This document shows, one piece after another, positions 44,441 to 57,864 of a stretch of DNA of 64,000 nt. The stretch's first letter is position 1. Every line of letters starts with the position of its first letter. Both the position numbers and the translations under genes were made by a program. The DNA lies in NCBI RefSeq assembly GCF_016906535.1, contig NC_057376.1:2170001-2234000 (forward strand). The letters run 5' to 3'. The DNA comes from Rhizoctonia solani. Taxonomy: Eukaryota; Basidiomycota; Agaricomycetes; Cantharellales; Ceratobasidiaceae. A model generated the notes under the pieces. The model was given only the letters and a program-made list of their open reading frames with translations, had not been told where the DNA came from and did not search any database.

Positions 44441-45174
44441 ATTTTAGAAGTGCTCTGCAGGTCCAATTCTGGTGGATACAACTGAATTTCATCTTATACC
44501 CAGGGTCTGTATTTACATCCAAATAATCTAGAGTGCTCTGACTTCTGAATTTTGTTCTAGATTGCTGACTTTGCCTTACAGGTAGTCAGCCAATGGTATG
44601 TTTTAAAGTTTAGAAGGAGGGGGGGGGGTTAGCTCCCCCTTCCAAACCATTGTTACAAACCTTTAGGACACCCCTTCCTTGCACTCCCAAACTGTTTCCA
44701 AGGCAATTTCACACACAATCTCTCAGTGCAAAATGCATCCAAGGTTGTCCACAAATCCAAACTCAGCTTTAGAACGCCTCAATCATTCTAAAGTCCTTCT
44801 GCAAACATACCCACTTTATATTAAGCTATTTAAACAATAATCTCTGCTAAGCAATGGTACCAACTTAGCCAGACACAAACATAATCAAATTCCTAGGGGC
44901 TATGCAGTATAAAATTTTCTATCCAACATCATGTGCACTGCACAGCCTTGTTGAAATAGACCAAGCCCTACCACCATCACCCTTCACTTAAACAAAATAT
45001 ATGTTGGCAAGTCCACTTGAGACAGTCCCAGACTATCCTGGGGTTCTAAGTAATGGCCACTTACGTTCTATTGGCATGGGCATACTTAAAGGAACAGACC
45101 TAGCTGGGTGTATCAAGTGTCCATCGTTTTTCCTGCTTTCTTTCCCAACAAGTGCAGCACATGCACACACTCAT
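44441..45174. other. Upstream region of the helicase gene
   Basis: No other gene seen. A CCCCCCCC/GGGGGGGG-flanked short inverted repeat (GGAGGGGGGGGG ... CTCCCCCTTCC) occurs near 44615-44645. The helicase reading frame is open upstream to 45001, so the start codon could lie earlier than 45175. Confidence 0.5.
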
Positions 45175-48100
45175 ATGGATAACCCAAGGGATATATCTTC
45201 TTCTAGGATTGAGGAGATACTCAAGGTCCATAATGTTTTTCTGGGCTTAGTAAGTCTCCCTTGTCTAGTGCATTTTGTATGTTAATATCACATTAGCTCT
45301 CTGAATACCCCCGCCCCAGCAAACCCATAAAACCATTTGTTGCTTTGAAGGTCATTGAGGCATGGAGTTGTGACTTGTGTTATTCCTACAACCCCTTCTT
45401 TGGTACTTCAACCAGTAGGCGTGACAATCATTTTCGTACAAAGCATGCCCAAAATTTCCAGAACCGAGAGGATCATCAAAGTTTGGTATACACGCAAACC
45501 TTCTGTAATGGATGGAGCAACAACAGCTACCATTTTGAGGTGGATGAGACGCTAGTTGTGGATGTTGCATCAGACGCCCCCTATATTACGAGGTCAGCAA
45601 CAGCAGAAGAGCTTTGCCAAATCATGAAAAATCGTTTTACAGTGGCCTCGGCTCCTCTTTCCACTGGCCAAACACTCAAGGACACGCAACCTGCCTTGTA
45701 CTGGACTGGGTGGGCAGCACATGTCTCTGATCGCAATCCAGAATTCCTTCGCTTGTTAATTGAATATCCAGCAGCTGCAACCAACAACTGTCAACCTGAT
45801 TTACTCAGGGAGATTGCTGACGAAGCTAAGAAGGTTTTTCTCTCTGAACAAGAATTGCTTGATGGACGATCGGGGATCTTAAGAAAGCTACTTGTAGACA
45901 CAGGCAAAGGGTGAGTGTCATGTTTAGCTTTCTTGTTTGAATCTAGTATTTATATTGTTAGGTTGACTTCGGAATTTAAAAGATTAGACAGAACAGTTGT
46001 TGAATCATATGGCCAGTTACTCAGCAGATGGGTTTGTTTTGTACTCCGGCTTTTTCAACGCCAGAACGCAGGAGACTCAGACTACGTGGTAACTTTCACT
46101 GATCGTCAAAAGGTATGTTGCCATGAGTTTGATAAATTTATCTTACCTTTCCCAAAAGGATGTATGTACATATGCATTGCAATGGTGTCACAAACATGCA
46201 AAGGCTAGAAAGCTAGGGATTCGATATATCATCCTTCGCATGGCTAGAAGTTTTTGGGCTCCCGAACCCTTGCAAGAGTCATTTGCCCACCTGGAGAAAG
46301 ATCAACTGGATGACCCAACCACCCGCTTTGGATGCCTCTTGAATCTGCGGCTAGATGGGACATTTGTATCTCCTAGTAACATGTTGCACAACCTTACAAT
46401 GATTAAATACATTATCAGACAAATGCTTTTGGCCTGGTCAGTGGACCGTGCTATTGAGCGGAGCAACAGTGGGGATCCCGTCACTGCTCATTTGTAAGCA
46501 CCTGCTTTTCACATCATTGCTTTGCTCAACAGAAACAATAGTGTACTCTCAAGTCTTGGAAATGCCTTGGCTGATGATCAACTCACTCCATTTGCTCATA
46601 TCTGTTTAGCTACTGCTCATGCCTCTCGTTATGCAAGGACAACATCTTTCCTCCCCAACGTCATGTGGACTAGTCGTACTGCACTCTCTATTGATGGCTC
46701 TGCAGTAGACTTTCATGACTACCAGAAGATGCTCAAAGACCGCCTAGATCGCCTTGAAGAACTGGTTCATGGATCAGGGGGCTTACTGATGGATATACCT
46801 CTAGCTGATATAGGCTTTACTACGACTGAACAAACTCATATTCACGATGAATTTTCCGAGACACGTTCAGGATATTCCTTCCTCACGGATCCTAAAAATC
46901 CTTTTTCTGCAATGCAGTTCAATTTGATTGATGCCATTTTTAAGTATCGACCTGGACGCTTAGCACGCGGTTTGCACAAATCCAATGATGAAAAAGCTTC
47001 CATTACCTGGGATGAAAAGTCCGTAGCCGAATGGCTAAACATCTATGATGAATGTACTTTAGAACTTTGCACCTTGATACATGCTGTTGGCGGCCAGCCT
47101 GCTTGTGGTGTAGAGTCCTGTCTTCTTAAACTGGTCAATACACCTTATAGAGTTCGAGGGGTATATGCATGGCGCCCAGGTACCCTTGTTTTTGTTCTTC
47201 TCTATAGCAAGACCACCAGTATGACTGGTCTTGACCGAGTTGTTGCTCACGCAGTGCCCTGGCGAGTTGGTCGTCTCTTTTTAATCATTAATGCATTGGC
47301 ACGCCCATTAGCTGGAATCTTAGTGGAGCGTTCGAGAGGTCCCTTAGCCCGTATTGTACAAGAGACTTCAGCCTTTCCCATACGTGGAGTTGAAATGACA
47401 TCTACCCAACTGTCTGATCGTCTCCGCACTTGGTTTACTCAGGGGCTTGGAGTATCACTGGGAATTAGGGCCTTCCGCCATTTTGTCATTGCCTGTCAAC
47501 GAAAACTCATGCCAGAGGCCTTTGCCCCAATCCAAGAAGCTATGGCTGTGGTAGATACCCAGTCAGGGCATACAAGTGATACAGGAAACGATGTCTACGC
47601 CATTGACGCGTCGGAAATCCACCTACTCTCTCCAACTTCGGTGATTAAAAGTGTTTACTGCTCACTTCGATGGGCTCAGATACTATTCCCTGCTGGTGTT
47701 CTTAGCAATACTGAAACAAGCGAGGCTGTTGCCGCAGATGAAGTCATAAGTTCACATTCATCCACTATGCGCCCGTCATCTATATCCAAATCCGATATCA
47801 CCCAGGCCGTTCTTGAAGCGTTACAAGACAAGGCTCTCATTAGCCAATTATCTCAACATATTGGTCAGCACATGGTCGATACAATACTAGCCACTGGGAA
47901 GTCCATTCGAGTTTACAATAACTCTCCGCCTGCCGCAAGGCTAGTTGAACCCAAACACCTGGTCCTCCTAAAACGATATCAAGGCGATAGCAATGCGAGC
48001 TGGCGCTCTGTGAGTCAGGGGCAAGCGCTAGTTCATGCCCTTGCTCGTGAGCGCTCCTTGCTCGTGATTCTTCCCACGGGGGGTGGGAAATCAGTCCTTT

Positions 48101-50138
48101 TTGGCTGCCTCCCGCTTATTGAATCCGGCTTCACTTTGGTTCTTTTTCCATTTGTAGCATTGTACAAGGATCAGCTTCATGCCGCAGAGGAGCGTCACAA
48201 CAACCTACTTCGCTCAGATAGACAACTAGGACGTAGTTTGCGAATGGTTGAGTGGGAACCCAGGTTACTCCTAAATGAGAATGTAGGGCTAGTGGCAGTC
48301 ACAGTGGACACCTTTGTCCGCCCTGAATGCCAGATATGGATTGACCAAAACCGCAGAAACCTCAATCGCATTGTGTTTGACGAGGTCCATGTAGCAGTTA
48401 CTCAAGCAGACTTTCGACCGTGTATGATCTTACTCCAGGCCCTGACACGACAAGGTGTTCCTATTCTTGGACTGTCTGCTACTATTCCTCCATCAATGGA
48501 AGACAATTTACATGAATCCCTGGGACGCCCATTGTTCACTGTAGTGCGTGAGCCAACACAACGCCCTAACATTGAGTACCACATAGCTCGTTACTCAACT
48601 GAGGCAGAGGCTCGAATTGCATTCATCAGACAGGTGAAACACTTTCAATCTCTTCTACTCCCAGGCGAAGGTCTTTTAGTTATATGTCAAACCAACAAAG
48701 AAGTTAAGGACTGGGCGCGTACCTTTGGAGCCTACGGCTACTGTAGCGCTCTTAATCAGGATTTTAATGAGGAAGCAACCCGAAATCTCTTAGACTGGAC
48801 TTCTGGGAGGAGCCAAATCTTGGTTGGGACTACAGCAGTGGGCACTGGACTCAACCACAAGGCGGTGAGGGGCGTATTTCACTGGGGACCTCCCTACGGG
48901 CCTGATGACTTCCAGCAAGGATCGGGGCGTGGTGGCCGTGATGATCTCCCTGCGGTCTCTATTACAGTCCACTGGGATCCTCGCTTACCATCAATTGGTA
49001 ATAATTACAGGGGTAAACCCATAATAGATTACATGCTGGATGAAGAGGAGTGCATTCAACTCACAATGTCCAGGTGGTTCGACGGGGAGAATATTGCAGT
49101 TTCGTGTTCTGGGGGAATCAACTTCCGTGATTGTTTCCGATGCCGCAGCGCTCATCTGAGGGCTACCCATAGAGATGGAATTGCTCTGGCGGGTCCAGAA
49201 GAGCCACCAAGTACAAATCAAGTTCGGGATCCAAACCTCCTGATTCTTCACGAGATACCACGTGACGTATGCACAAATTCAATCCACCCCCCAAGACGGA
49301 ATGCCACCTTGATTGGACCGTCAACAAGCCATGAAGAAGCCTCCAGTAGGTGGACACCAGACATAGAACCGTGCCTGCTCATAATTTGCTTTTGATAGCA
49401 AGCATACAACTGAAAGCAACATCTAAGCAGCCGGAAACAACTCAATCTATTACTATGATCTTGCCTCCGCTACTTGAGCCAGCGGCCCCTATTGGTCAAT
49501 CCATCTTGGCTGCTAAGTGGGCAGCTGACTTCCGAGCCAGTAATTCAACCCGGCAAACTGCAGAAGCACGTCAACACTCAGCATCCACTATCACTCGAGC
49601 AGCACCATTTTGCCTTGATGCACTAGTACAAGCCAAGACATACCTTATTGGGAAATGCATCTGGTGTATCCTTAACCATAAATATCCACAGGACCACAGC
49701 CTGGAAGCATGCCCTTCGGCTTCTTTTCGTACTTGGAGGATGGAAAATCACACATTTGAAGGCATGACACTAGAAATGGCAAAAAATATGATATCATTTC
49801 CACAAAGAGCAGGAATATGCTTTTTTTGCTGGTGGCCATCCTCTAATATTTGGGCCCATAAATCGATTGATTTCAAAGCGCCCGATTGCAACTTGAAGGA
49901 TGTACCACAGCAAATTGTCTGGTGGTATTTTAGCAACAGTGACCGTCAAAAACTCATTGGCGAAACGTTTGATATTCAAGATAAAATTATCTCCGCAGCA
50001 TCATTCTTTCGCTGGCTGGCTCAGGTAGCATCAAAGGAGAAGCGAGGGAATACTGAATGCTCACTGACAAATGCGCAATGTCTGGTTATCTGGGCACTCT
50101 TTGTCGATAGAAGGGTTTGCGACTTTTCTCCTAATTGA
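45175..50138 (+). CDS. RecQ-type DNA helicase, telomere-linked class
   Basis: Six exons (45175-45249, 45351-45910, 45962-46112, 46159-46493, 46533-49345, 49399-50138) join in frame to 1557 aa, with five GT-AG introns of 39-101 bp. The N-terminus has a C2H2-like finger (CDLC at residues 32-35, H52 and H57). A long unassigned region is followed by the helicase core: motif I PTGGGKS near residue 887, motif II DEVH near 989, motif III LSATIPP near 1022, motif V GTTAVGTGLNHKAV and motif VI QQGSGRGGRDD near 1167. A Cys cluster (CIQL ... CSGG ... CFRC) at about 1213-1244 fits a RecQ zinc-binding subdomain. The C-terminal exon adds Cys pairs (CIWC, CFFC). RecQ enzymes unwind DNA 3'-5'; in fungi, repeated RecQ genes of this kind are typically subtelomeric. 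There is no internal stop, unlike the neighbouring transposons. The start choice is moderate. Confidence 0.87.
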
Positions 50139-50639
50139 GTCCATACGTGGACAGAACCAAAGTTAACGCACGCTCTCCATTATCAGCTGACTGCATGCGC
50201 ATATATATGTGTGTGTCCTAGCTTCTTCTTCTTTTTTCCACGCACTCACTTGGCATTGTTTTCTTGCTGATCCTCTAGAGTGACTATTTAGCAATTGCAC
50301 GTGTACCATTTGTCTTACGCACTTGGAAATGTCAGTTGTGCCTTTCAAACCTGACAAAGTCGGACGGGTTAAATGTATATATCTTCCAGTAGATGTGAGG
50401 GGATACCGGGCTCCAAATACGATAGCCGACTAGTAAGTGAACAAGGTAGAAATCCGCAGTGGTTTAAGCGGTTTGTATCAACTATTTAAATGCTACGTAC
50501 ATTGGACAACATCGAGGATCAAATCCACGAGTGCATGCGGGTAACGGAAAGGGAGACAATATACTGAAAAACAATTTCGGTAGTTTAAAACGGGAAACAA
50601 TTGTGCGGGTTATTGTTGACGCAAAGTCGCGGGAAAGAA
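50139..50639. other. Downstream region of the helicase gene
   Basis: No gene recognised. A small frame at 50531-50749 overlaps the right inverted repeat and looks spurious. Confidence 0.5.
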
Positions 50640-50695
50640 CCACCTATTTCAGTGGACTAACATTAACATTAGGTCAAACCCTTCCCTCAGCGCTC
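50640..50695 (+). repeat. Right inverted repeat R-R, inner fragment
   Basis: CACCTATTTCAGTGGACTAA and the following bases match the reverse complement of the 44360-44420 part of R-L. It is interrupted by the element at 50696. Confidence 0.85.
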
Positions 50696-52584
50696 ACACA
50701 GCACTTCAGCAATTTTTTTTCTGAGGCTGGGCTGACCAGTCGGACTTAGGGTAGGGTCAGGTTGGACTTATATAAGATGTAGATCACTCGCAGATTAGAT
50801 TCAATAGATCAGGCAAGGCCAGGTTCAGAATGACACCGGTTATCTGGCCCAATCTTAGACTGATCTGACTCTTGTCCAGATTAGACATTTAACTACCGCC
50901 GTTCGCCCGCACACATTGTGTCAGTTTAATCCACTGCATATATTCGCATATATTTGTATATTATACAATTTTTCCTAATTTAGTCCCCATGTAAATCCCT
51001 TCGCTAAATCAGGACGCCTTTATGCTTCATTTTGCCGTGTGCGCGTTGTTTGTACCTATATTCAAATGAAAACGTTCGGACAGCACAACCCAGCCTTCAG
51101 CTTCTCCCTCCCACCACGACCACTTAATTCGACTCGCGCCTGTGTTCTATTTAAATCACAAAAATTATGTCAGCGTCAAAAGCAGTGCGGAAGAGAACGT
51201 TTCATCCCCCGTGCGTATCGCCTCCTAATTCCGGCGGCTTGGATTGGGGGAGAGGCATCAAGAATGGGCGCTCACAGAGCCTTTCTCGGGCTGTATATAG
51301 ACCTGCGCCGCCTGGGGATACTCGTGAGTGAAATGTATGCTATTGAAATCAACGCTCACCAAAGTTCCAGACCCCCGTGCTGACTCTGTATACCCCACGC
51401 CTGAGTCTTCTGCGTGGAGGCCTATGGTGGACATACCTCCGCCACGCAGTAATCCCTTGCGTGCACCGGACTTTTCAAGTGGTAAGCACAAATGGAACGA
51501 ACTATGGGCGGCGTTCGCTCACCTTGCATCATAGCAACACGCTCACAAGCAGTGGAGGAGTCTTACCTGAGTGACTCGGGGGAAGGTACAGTGGCTAAAG
51601 TACTAAATAATGGCGCAGTACTCACGATGTATGCAGGATCTTGTTCAAGCTCAGACTCGGACTCAAGCAGGAAAAATTCCGACTCGGGGGGCGAAGATTC
51701 CGGTCCGGATAAATTGGCTAGCGAGAGCGAGGGCAAAGAGTACAAAGGAGGCGGGCAGAATGAGCAGGAGAATAGGGGCGTTCCCCCTGCTGTTATACAA
51801 AGTGAGAAAGTGTGTTGATAATTTTATAACTTACTGACATACTGTTGACGTAGAAAAGCAAAATCAAAAGTTGTCAGCGGCTTGAAGAAAGGTAAAGGCA
51901 AAGGCAGAAGGATCGGAACTTATAACTCACTCGACAATCAAGCCAAAAATAGTGTCAATTGAGCTGCTCTCCCAAGTGGAGAGGAGTGTCGCAATGGTCA
52001 CTGTTTAATTACCTGTAATTTTTTGGACCACTCACTTAGTATTGGACTCATACGTGCAACTCAATCATGAGCCTGTGCGGTGGGAAGAAACAGATTAAAT
52101 CATTAGCCAAACTTGAGCTCAGATACCAACCAGACTACGAACCATTGTGGGTAGCTCTTCATAGAATCCTAACCCTTCCTTGGTCTGAGATAATTGAATT
52201 AATTTCGATTTTTGTTGAGCTTCAAACTTTGTGTACCCACCCTGCAAGCCCTCTCAAGTGCACTTTCAGTAAATTTATTACTTGTCATTATTGGGAGTGC
52301 TGTCTGTCAACCTGTGGAATGTCGCAAGGTAGTAGGAATCTCTAAGTCAACGCGACCAAGTTGGTCAATCCTTGCGCGCCTGTATTTGCAATGGACCCTG
52401 ACAATCGGTCCCCATTCTAAGTCTTATCTATCTACAGTCTGAATCTTATCTACGCTGGTGGCGTCTTACCGGGTCCCTTGCTTGGTCTAGGCCTGACTCT
52501 TATCTTATCTAAGTCCAACCTGACCCTTTCCTAAGTCCAACCGGTCAGCCCAGCCTCAGAAAAAAAACAGCTGAAGTGCTGTGT
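50696..52584. mobile_element. 1.9-kb terminal-inverted-repeat element
   Basis: Left end ACACAGCACTTCAGC (50696) and right end GCTGAAGTGCTGTGT (ending 52584) begin inverted repeats of at least 80 bp that share TTTTTTTTCTGAGGCTGGGC and GGGTCAGGTTGGACTTA. Decayed similarity continues further in (CTAAGTC/GACTTAG, TCTTATC blocks). It splits repeat R-R, proving insertion. No transposase was found. Frames at 51328-51534 and 51492-51818 (a Ser/Asp-rich segment, SSSDSDSSRKNSDSGGEDSG) may be captured gene pieces or noise. A target duplication could not be fixed. Confidence 0.75.
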
Positions 52585-52648
52585 AGTATTGTGTCACTGA
52601 CGGTGCCAGCACGCAGAGCACGTGGGTCCTAACATATGAGTAACATAC
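52585..52648 (+). repeat. Right inverted repeat R-R, middle fragment
   Basis: GTGTCACTGACGGTGCCAGC and GTCCTAACATATGAGTAACA match the reverse complement of about 44295-44360. It is interrupted by the copia element. Confidence 0.85.
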
Positions 52649-52919
52649 TGTTGAAATCTTATGTATATAGATGTATATATAAATGTATTACTAAACTAAA
52701 CTAAATTGTATACAAAAGTAAAGACAGTAAAAGAGAATTAGAGAGAGAGGTGAGGATAGAGGGCTCGTGTGCGGGCCTTTATATATCCCAAGAAACCTAC
52801 CGAGTCATATGGTAAATTGCTGCGCATATGACTGCGCACTGAATGACTCGTACTTACTGACTCGATTACTGCGCATAGAACATACTAGAAGAATCTAGTA
52901 TTTACAAGATATTTCAACA
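52649..52919 (-). repeat. Copia 3' LTR
   Basis: 271 bp with a CTTTATATATCC promoter-like segment in reverse. It differs from the 5' LTR at three CpG/TpG or CpA sites. Confidence 0.96.
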
Positions 52920-53044
52920 CTCCCCCTTAATCGAGTAAGTGTCGATACATTCAATTAATTCAATCTTATTCATTTACAATCGTTATAGATCCCAGTTTCA
53001 TTATTTCAGTTATTCGTGTAATTAAAAAATCTTCAGCTAATTAA

Positions 53045-56000
53045 TTATCCTTCGCTCATCGGCTTGCCCATGATTCCTTGCATTAGATAACTAAACTGTG
53101 GTGCGGGTAACGCTTTAGTAAAAGCGTTGGCTAAGTTTTCTTTAGTTGGTACGTACAGTGTAGCTACCTTGCGTTTCTCTATGAGATCTCGCATGAAGTG
53201 GTGTCGGATGTCGATGTGTTTTGATTGTCCATGGAATTGCGATTCTTCGGACAGAGCGAGCGCAGCGAGGTTGTCTGAAACGATTAATGTTGGTGTGTCA
53301 GCAACGTATTGTAATTCCTCAAAAAATTGACGGAGCCACATAGCTTGAGTACATGCGTGAGATAACGCCATATACTCCGCTTCCATTGTCGATAAGGCGA
53401 CAGTTGCTTGCTTCTTAGCTGACCAAGATATAGCAGCTCCTCCAAGCATAAACACATGACCGGAAACAGACTTACGATCTAGTAAGTTGCTTCCCCAATC
53501 GGCGTCGGAATAGCCTAATTCGCCGAAGTCTTCGTTTGATCGGCGATATGTTATCCCAAGAGCCGGTGTGCCCTTTAGGTAGCGTACTAGGCGCTTAACT
53601 GCTGTCACGTGCGCCGGACCAAAGCACGAAGTAAATTGTGCGAGGTGTGCAACAGCGTAAGCTATGTCTGGTCGTGTGCATAGGGCGGCATACAGTAGCT
53701 TACCAATGTATGTACCATAATTGAACTTTGGTTTGACTCCTTTGTATCAAGTGAGTTGTACGGTCGGGCTAAAAGGAGTGTCGGCGGGGTAAGCTTCTGC
53801 AAGGCCTGCATAATCAACTAGTGAGTTAATATATGCTGCTTGGTTGAGTGTGATGATGCCATTCTTACGATCGCGTTGGAATGCTATTCCAAGGAAGTGA
53901 TGTATCGGTCCGAGGTCGCGCATGTCAAATGCGCGCAAGAGTTCGGATATTGTAATATCAGAGTGGTTCGGCGATGATATGACAATTGAATCGTCAACAT
54001 GTGTAGCTATGATTGACACACACAGCTCACCGTTAATGTTGTTGATTCGGTGGTATACACATGCGTCGGTAAAGCATGGTGTGTATCCGATTGCTTTCAG
54101 CTTTGTGTTGTATAGTTTATTCCACATCCGTCCTGCTTGTTTCAGTCCGTAAATTGATCGCTTTAATTTTAACACTTTGTTCGTACCGTCGCTAAAATAA
54201 GGGATTTGCTGCATGTATAAATCTTCGTCAACTTCGGCGTGTAGGTAAGCCGAGTTTACATTGAGCTGTCGTATATCCCAATCGTACTGGTTAGCGATTG
54301 ATACGAGCGTACGGATTGAATCAAGACGTACGACGGGTGCGAATGTCTTGTCAAAATCAATGCCGGGTTGCTGACTAAATCCTTGGGCTACAAGTCTTGC
54401 CTTGTGTCGGATGGGTGTGCCGTTCTCGTCGTGCTTGAGTACAAGGACCCATTTGTTCCCCATCGCCTTGCGTTCGGGTGGTAAGTCTGTTAGTTCGTAC
54501 GTTCCCATTCGTTTGAGGGTGCTGACCTCCTTGGCCATCGCCTTCCACCATTCCTCTGCGTTTGGCCCGGATAGCGCCTCCGCAACGGTAGGACTGTTGG
54601 TCGTCGGCGTCGGCGGTTCATTGTTGATGAACGTCCACGTTGGTTCCATATCTCCGGACGACGCCAAGGTGGGGTTCGGCTGTTTGGGGATCGATGGTTC
54701 ATTGAGGTATAGCTGTTCGAATTGTTCGCAAAGTTTGTCGATGGTTGGTTCGGGTGTTGTTGGGGTGACCATCGAGTAGGTAAGGTCCGGGGTGCCGGTA
54801 TCGGTGGGTAGTACGGTGGAGGGACTGTCGAAGAAGTTGTATGCGCTAGGTACAGTGTCGTCGGAGCTATTGGGGTCGCTGGGCGTGATAGGGACATCGG
54901 AGAACTCTATTAAAAGGTTAGCAGTTTCGTTCTTTGGCTGAGAACCTGACTGACCGGACATGGGAGGGTGCCGGATCTTGAGGGTAATCCCTCCTTGCAC
55001 GTTGTCGAGTTTGATGGGAGCAACATTAGGATTCCGACTGCGGGTTTGGACTCCTGCGTTGTTGGTTCCGGACGTAAGTGTGTTGAGTTGTTGTAGTGCA
55101 TTCGTAGTCGCGCTAGGGTTAATGCGCATAGCAGAGTGAGAACGAGTAGTATAAGGTTTAAGTACATTATTGTGAGTGAGTTTCGTTGGTTTGTTGGATG
55201 CTTTTTGTTCAATCTTAGGCTCACTTTTTATATCTACAGGTTTGTTCAAGTCACTCTTTTCTTCCTTGCTGACTGTATGCACTCCCCCTGTTCCAGCAGG
55301 TTCTTTCGGTCGTTCCGCAGCGCTGTCGGCATGAGTCATCTCCCCCTCAGCGGGCGGAGCGACTGTATCTCCCCAATCCTGGTCAATTCCGGGTTCTTCA
55401 CTAACCGTGTTTACTCTCGGAAAGGTAATGTTCCTCGAGTGTAATATCCTGTTCAGTCCTGATTTGTAGTATCTCCAGCTTTTGCCTTGTACTTCCGATA
55501 TTCCAACGAATATCGCTTGGAATGCTTTCGCGTCTAACTTAGATCGATCTCCGGTTTGATCTAGTACGTAGCATTTACTTCCCCACGGTCTTAATGTACT
55601 AACATTCGGTTTCTTGCCCCAAAATGACTCGAATGGAGTCATCCAAAACGTTCTGTGCACTTGTGTCGGAACTCAATTCTTAAGGTAACAGGCGTATGCG
55701 ATCGCCTCGTTCCATAGGAATTTTGGCGCGTTTGACTCGAGCATCATTGCTCGCGCCTTATTGGTGAGTGTCCAGTTTAATCTCTCAGCTATACCGTTTT
55801 GCTGAGATGAATGCGGGGCCTTTGTTTCTAATATCGTCCCTTTCTGTGCCGCATACTCAATCCATTCTTTGTTCACAAACTCGCCTCCGTTATCGAAACG
55901 GACTTTCTTTATTTTCTTTTCTTTTTGTGTATTTAACATTGCTTCAAATGCCTTATATTCATTCAGCGTTTCGTCTTTGTGCCTAAGGAATCCCAGGCGA

Positions 56001-57784
56001 GTAAATCTTGTAGCTACGTCTGTGAATGATACATAGTATCTGTATCGGCTGATTGAGAGTGTACGCGCGGGTCCCCATACATCGGTAACTATTAACTCAC
56101 CAATATCGGATATTTTTGTTGCCGATTCATTTGGATATGGTCGTGTATGTGCCTTTGCTTGTATGCATACTTCGCATTCGAAGTTGAGTCCTTCTTTGTC
56201 TTCGTTTATTTCCATTCCTTTGATCGCTTCGGTGCTTTTCAGGCGTTGGAGAGCTTGCGGACTAATATGTCCTAGCGTTTTGTGCCATTCGAACCAAGTT
56301 CGACCGGTTTGTTTCATCAGCGCCAACTCATTGGTTGTTTTCTTCATTCTTGCTGTTTCCTTACTAACTGCTGTTCCACTGATTTTCCATAAATTTCCGT
56401 GTTTGCGATCACTCAGTTTTGATCCGTAAGTGATCGGATCATTGTTTGCACTGTATATGACTAATTGGTCCCAATCCATTGATATCCGATAGCCTTTATC
56501 GGTTACTAGCGATAAGCTGATAAGGTTTGCCGGGGAGCTCGGCACATATGCTACATTAGTAAGTTTGATACTTCTATATTCATCTTTGTCTGGGTCGGCT
56601 AAGCATAATAGCTCCACTGTACCTCGGCCCAATATGGGCTCCTTACCAGTCACGCCTGTAACATATCCTGTCGATCGATTATACTCACTGAATAGGCTTC
56701 TATTGTTTGCTATGTGAGTCGTCGTTCCACTATCGGCGATCCAGGTGTTTGTTGGCTTACTTCCATATATATTCGAATTCTCAAGGGTTGAGAACGCGTA
56801 GTCGGCACGGCTGTTATTGTCCTCAACGGCTATATGCGTCCTTGCATTGCCGTTTCGGGCTTTGTTTGGTGCGTTGAACTTTCTATTTGTTCCTTTGCCA
56901 TTGTTCTGACCGGGTTTGTATGCACCTCCACCTGGGCCCCTACATTTGGCTGCCCAGTGTCCTATCTTACCGCAGTTGTTGCATTTAGACTTGGACTTAT
57001 CTGGTCCCTTACTGCCGGTACGTATAGGTTTATTGAAGCTTGCTTTGTTTGTACTAAAGAATGCTTTCCCTTCTGGGTTTCGGGCATTCTTTCTATGTGC
57101 TTCGGCTGTTGTGCGCGATCTAATGTCATTTACTTGGTTTGATAACGCGCTGTTATCTTGTAAATCGAATTGGAAACTTACTGATTGGGAGAATGAATCC
57201 CATGAGTCAGGTAAGCTCGCAATCAATGTTGTGATCCAGTCGGCTTCAGTGCATGAGCCGGGACTAATATTGTTTATTCGCTGGAACCATCCGCGCATGC
57301 GTTGGATGTGTTCCTCAATGTCTTCGCCATCAGTCATTCGGTGACTGAAAAACTTTCTTTGTAGGTCAATGAGTCCGACCGTTCCCTTGACTTGGTAAGT
57401 CGTCGCGAGGGCGTTCCAAGCGTCGGCGGACGTTGTGCATCCTTGTATTAGGTTTAGTACACTTCCGTCGACTCTTAATCTTATATTAGATAATGCTTTT
57501 CGGTCGGCTTTAACCCATTTCGTGTACTCGTCGTTAGTTGCTGTATATTCATAGTCGGGCAATGGTTTGCCCTCGTCATCTTTCCGGTTTCTTTCGGTTT
57601 TCAGTACAGTCTTGCTAGGTGCAATAATCGTCTTGTTTACGTAGCCATATAGATCAAGATCTGATAATATGTCTTCCATCTGTATGCGCCACATATTATA
57701 ATTCTCAGTTCCCCGAAGGGGTGCAATCCGGTGCGTTCCGCTAGCTGCACCGGGGGCTGAAGTGCTTGCTACAGCTTCGGCCAT
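53045..57784 (-). pseudogene. Copia gag-pol, single frame with two TGA stops
   Basis: One frame of 1579 codons runs from 57784 to 53045, broken by TGA at 55673-55675 and 53747-53749. Order: gag with a CX2CX4HX4C knuckle (CNNCGKIGHWAAKC, residues about 267-280); protease (WIADSGTTTHI, about 350); the GAG-pre-integrase HHCC region (WHKTLGHI); the integrase core with D (VTDVWGP), D (RFDNGGEF) and E (QQNGIAERLN); RT (KARLVAQGFSQQPGIDFDKTF, SIYGLKQAGRMW, HVDDSIV); and RNase H (GYSDADWGSN, STMEAEYMALS). This integrase-before-RT order defines Ty1/copia. Both stops sit where CGA (Arg) is plausible. The first RT catalytic Asp appears as Asn (QLNVNSAYL). The copy is probably inactive on its own. Confidence 0.93.
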
Positions 57785-57864
57785 GTTTAATGTACTCGAG
57801 TAAGTGTGTTATATATCTATCTATCTACAGTTGGTTATTGAGCGTACAATCGGGGCTCATAACC
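57785..57864 (-). promoter_or_regulatory. Copia leader and primer-binding site
   Basis: The 80-nt leader between the 5' LTR and gag starts with GGTTATGAGCCCCG on the minus strand (57851-57864). Its complement, CGGGGCTCATAACC, has the form of the anticodon arm of initiator tRNA-Met (CAT anticodon in a CTCATAA loop). Confidence 0.75.

Noticed and set aside
45175..50138. Helitron helicase
   Set aside because: The motifs are RecQ type (DEVH, GRGGRDD, zinc cluster), not Pif1, and no Rep/HUH nuclease or Helitron ends were seen.
50531..51838. Several ORFs of 60-114 codons as host genes
   Set aside because: Frames overlap each other, lack a coherent splice model and lie in or beside a transposon-like insertion; too weak to annotate as CDS.
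54402..57344. Plus-strand ORFs across the copia element
   Set aside because: They are shadows of the well-supported minus-strand gag-pol frame.
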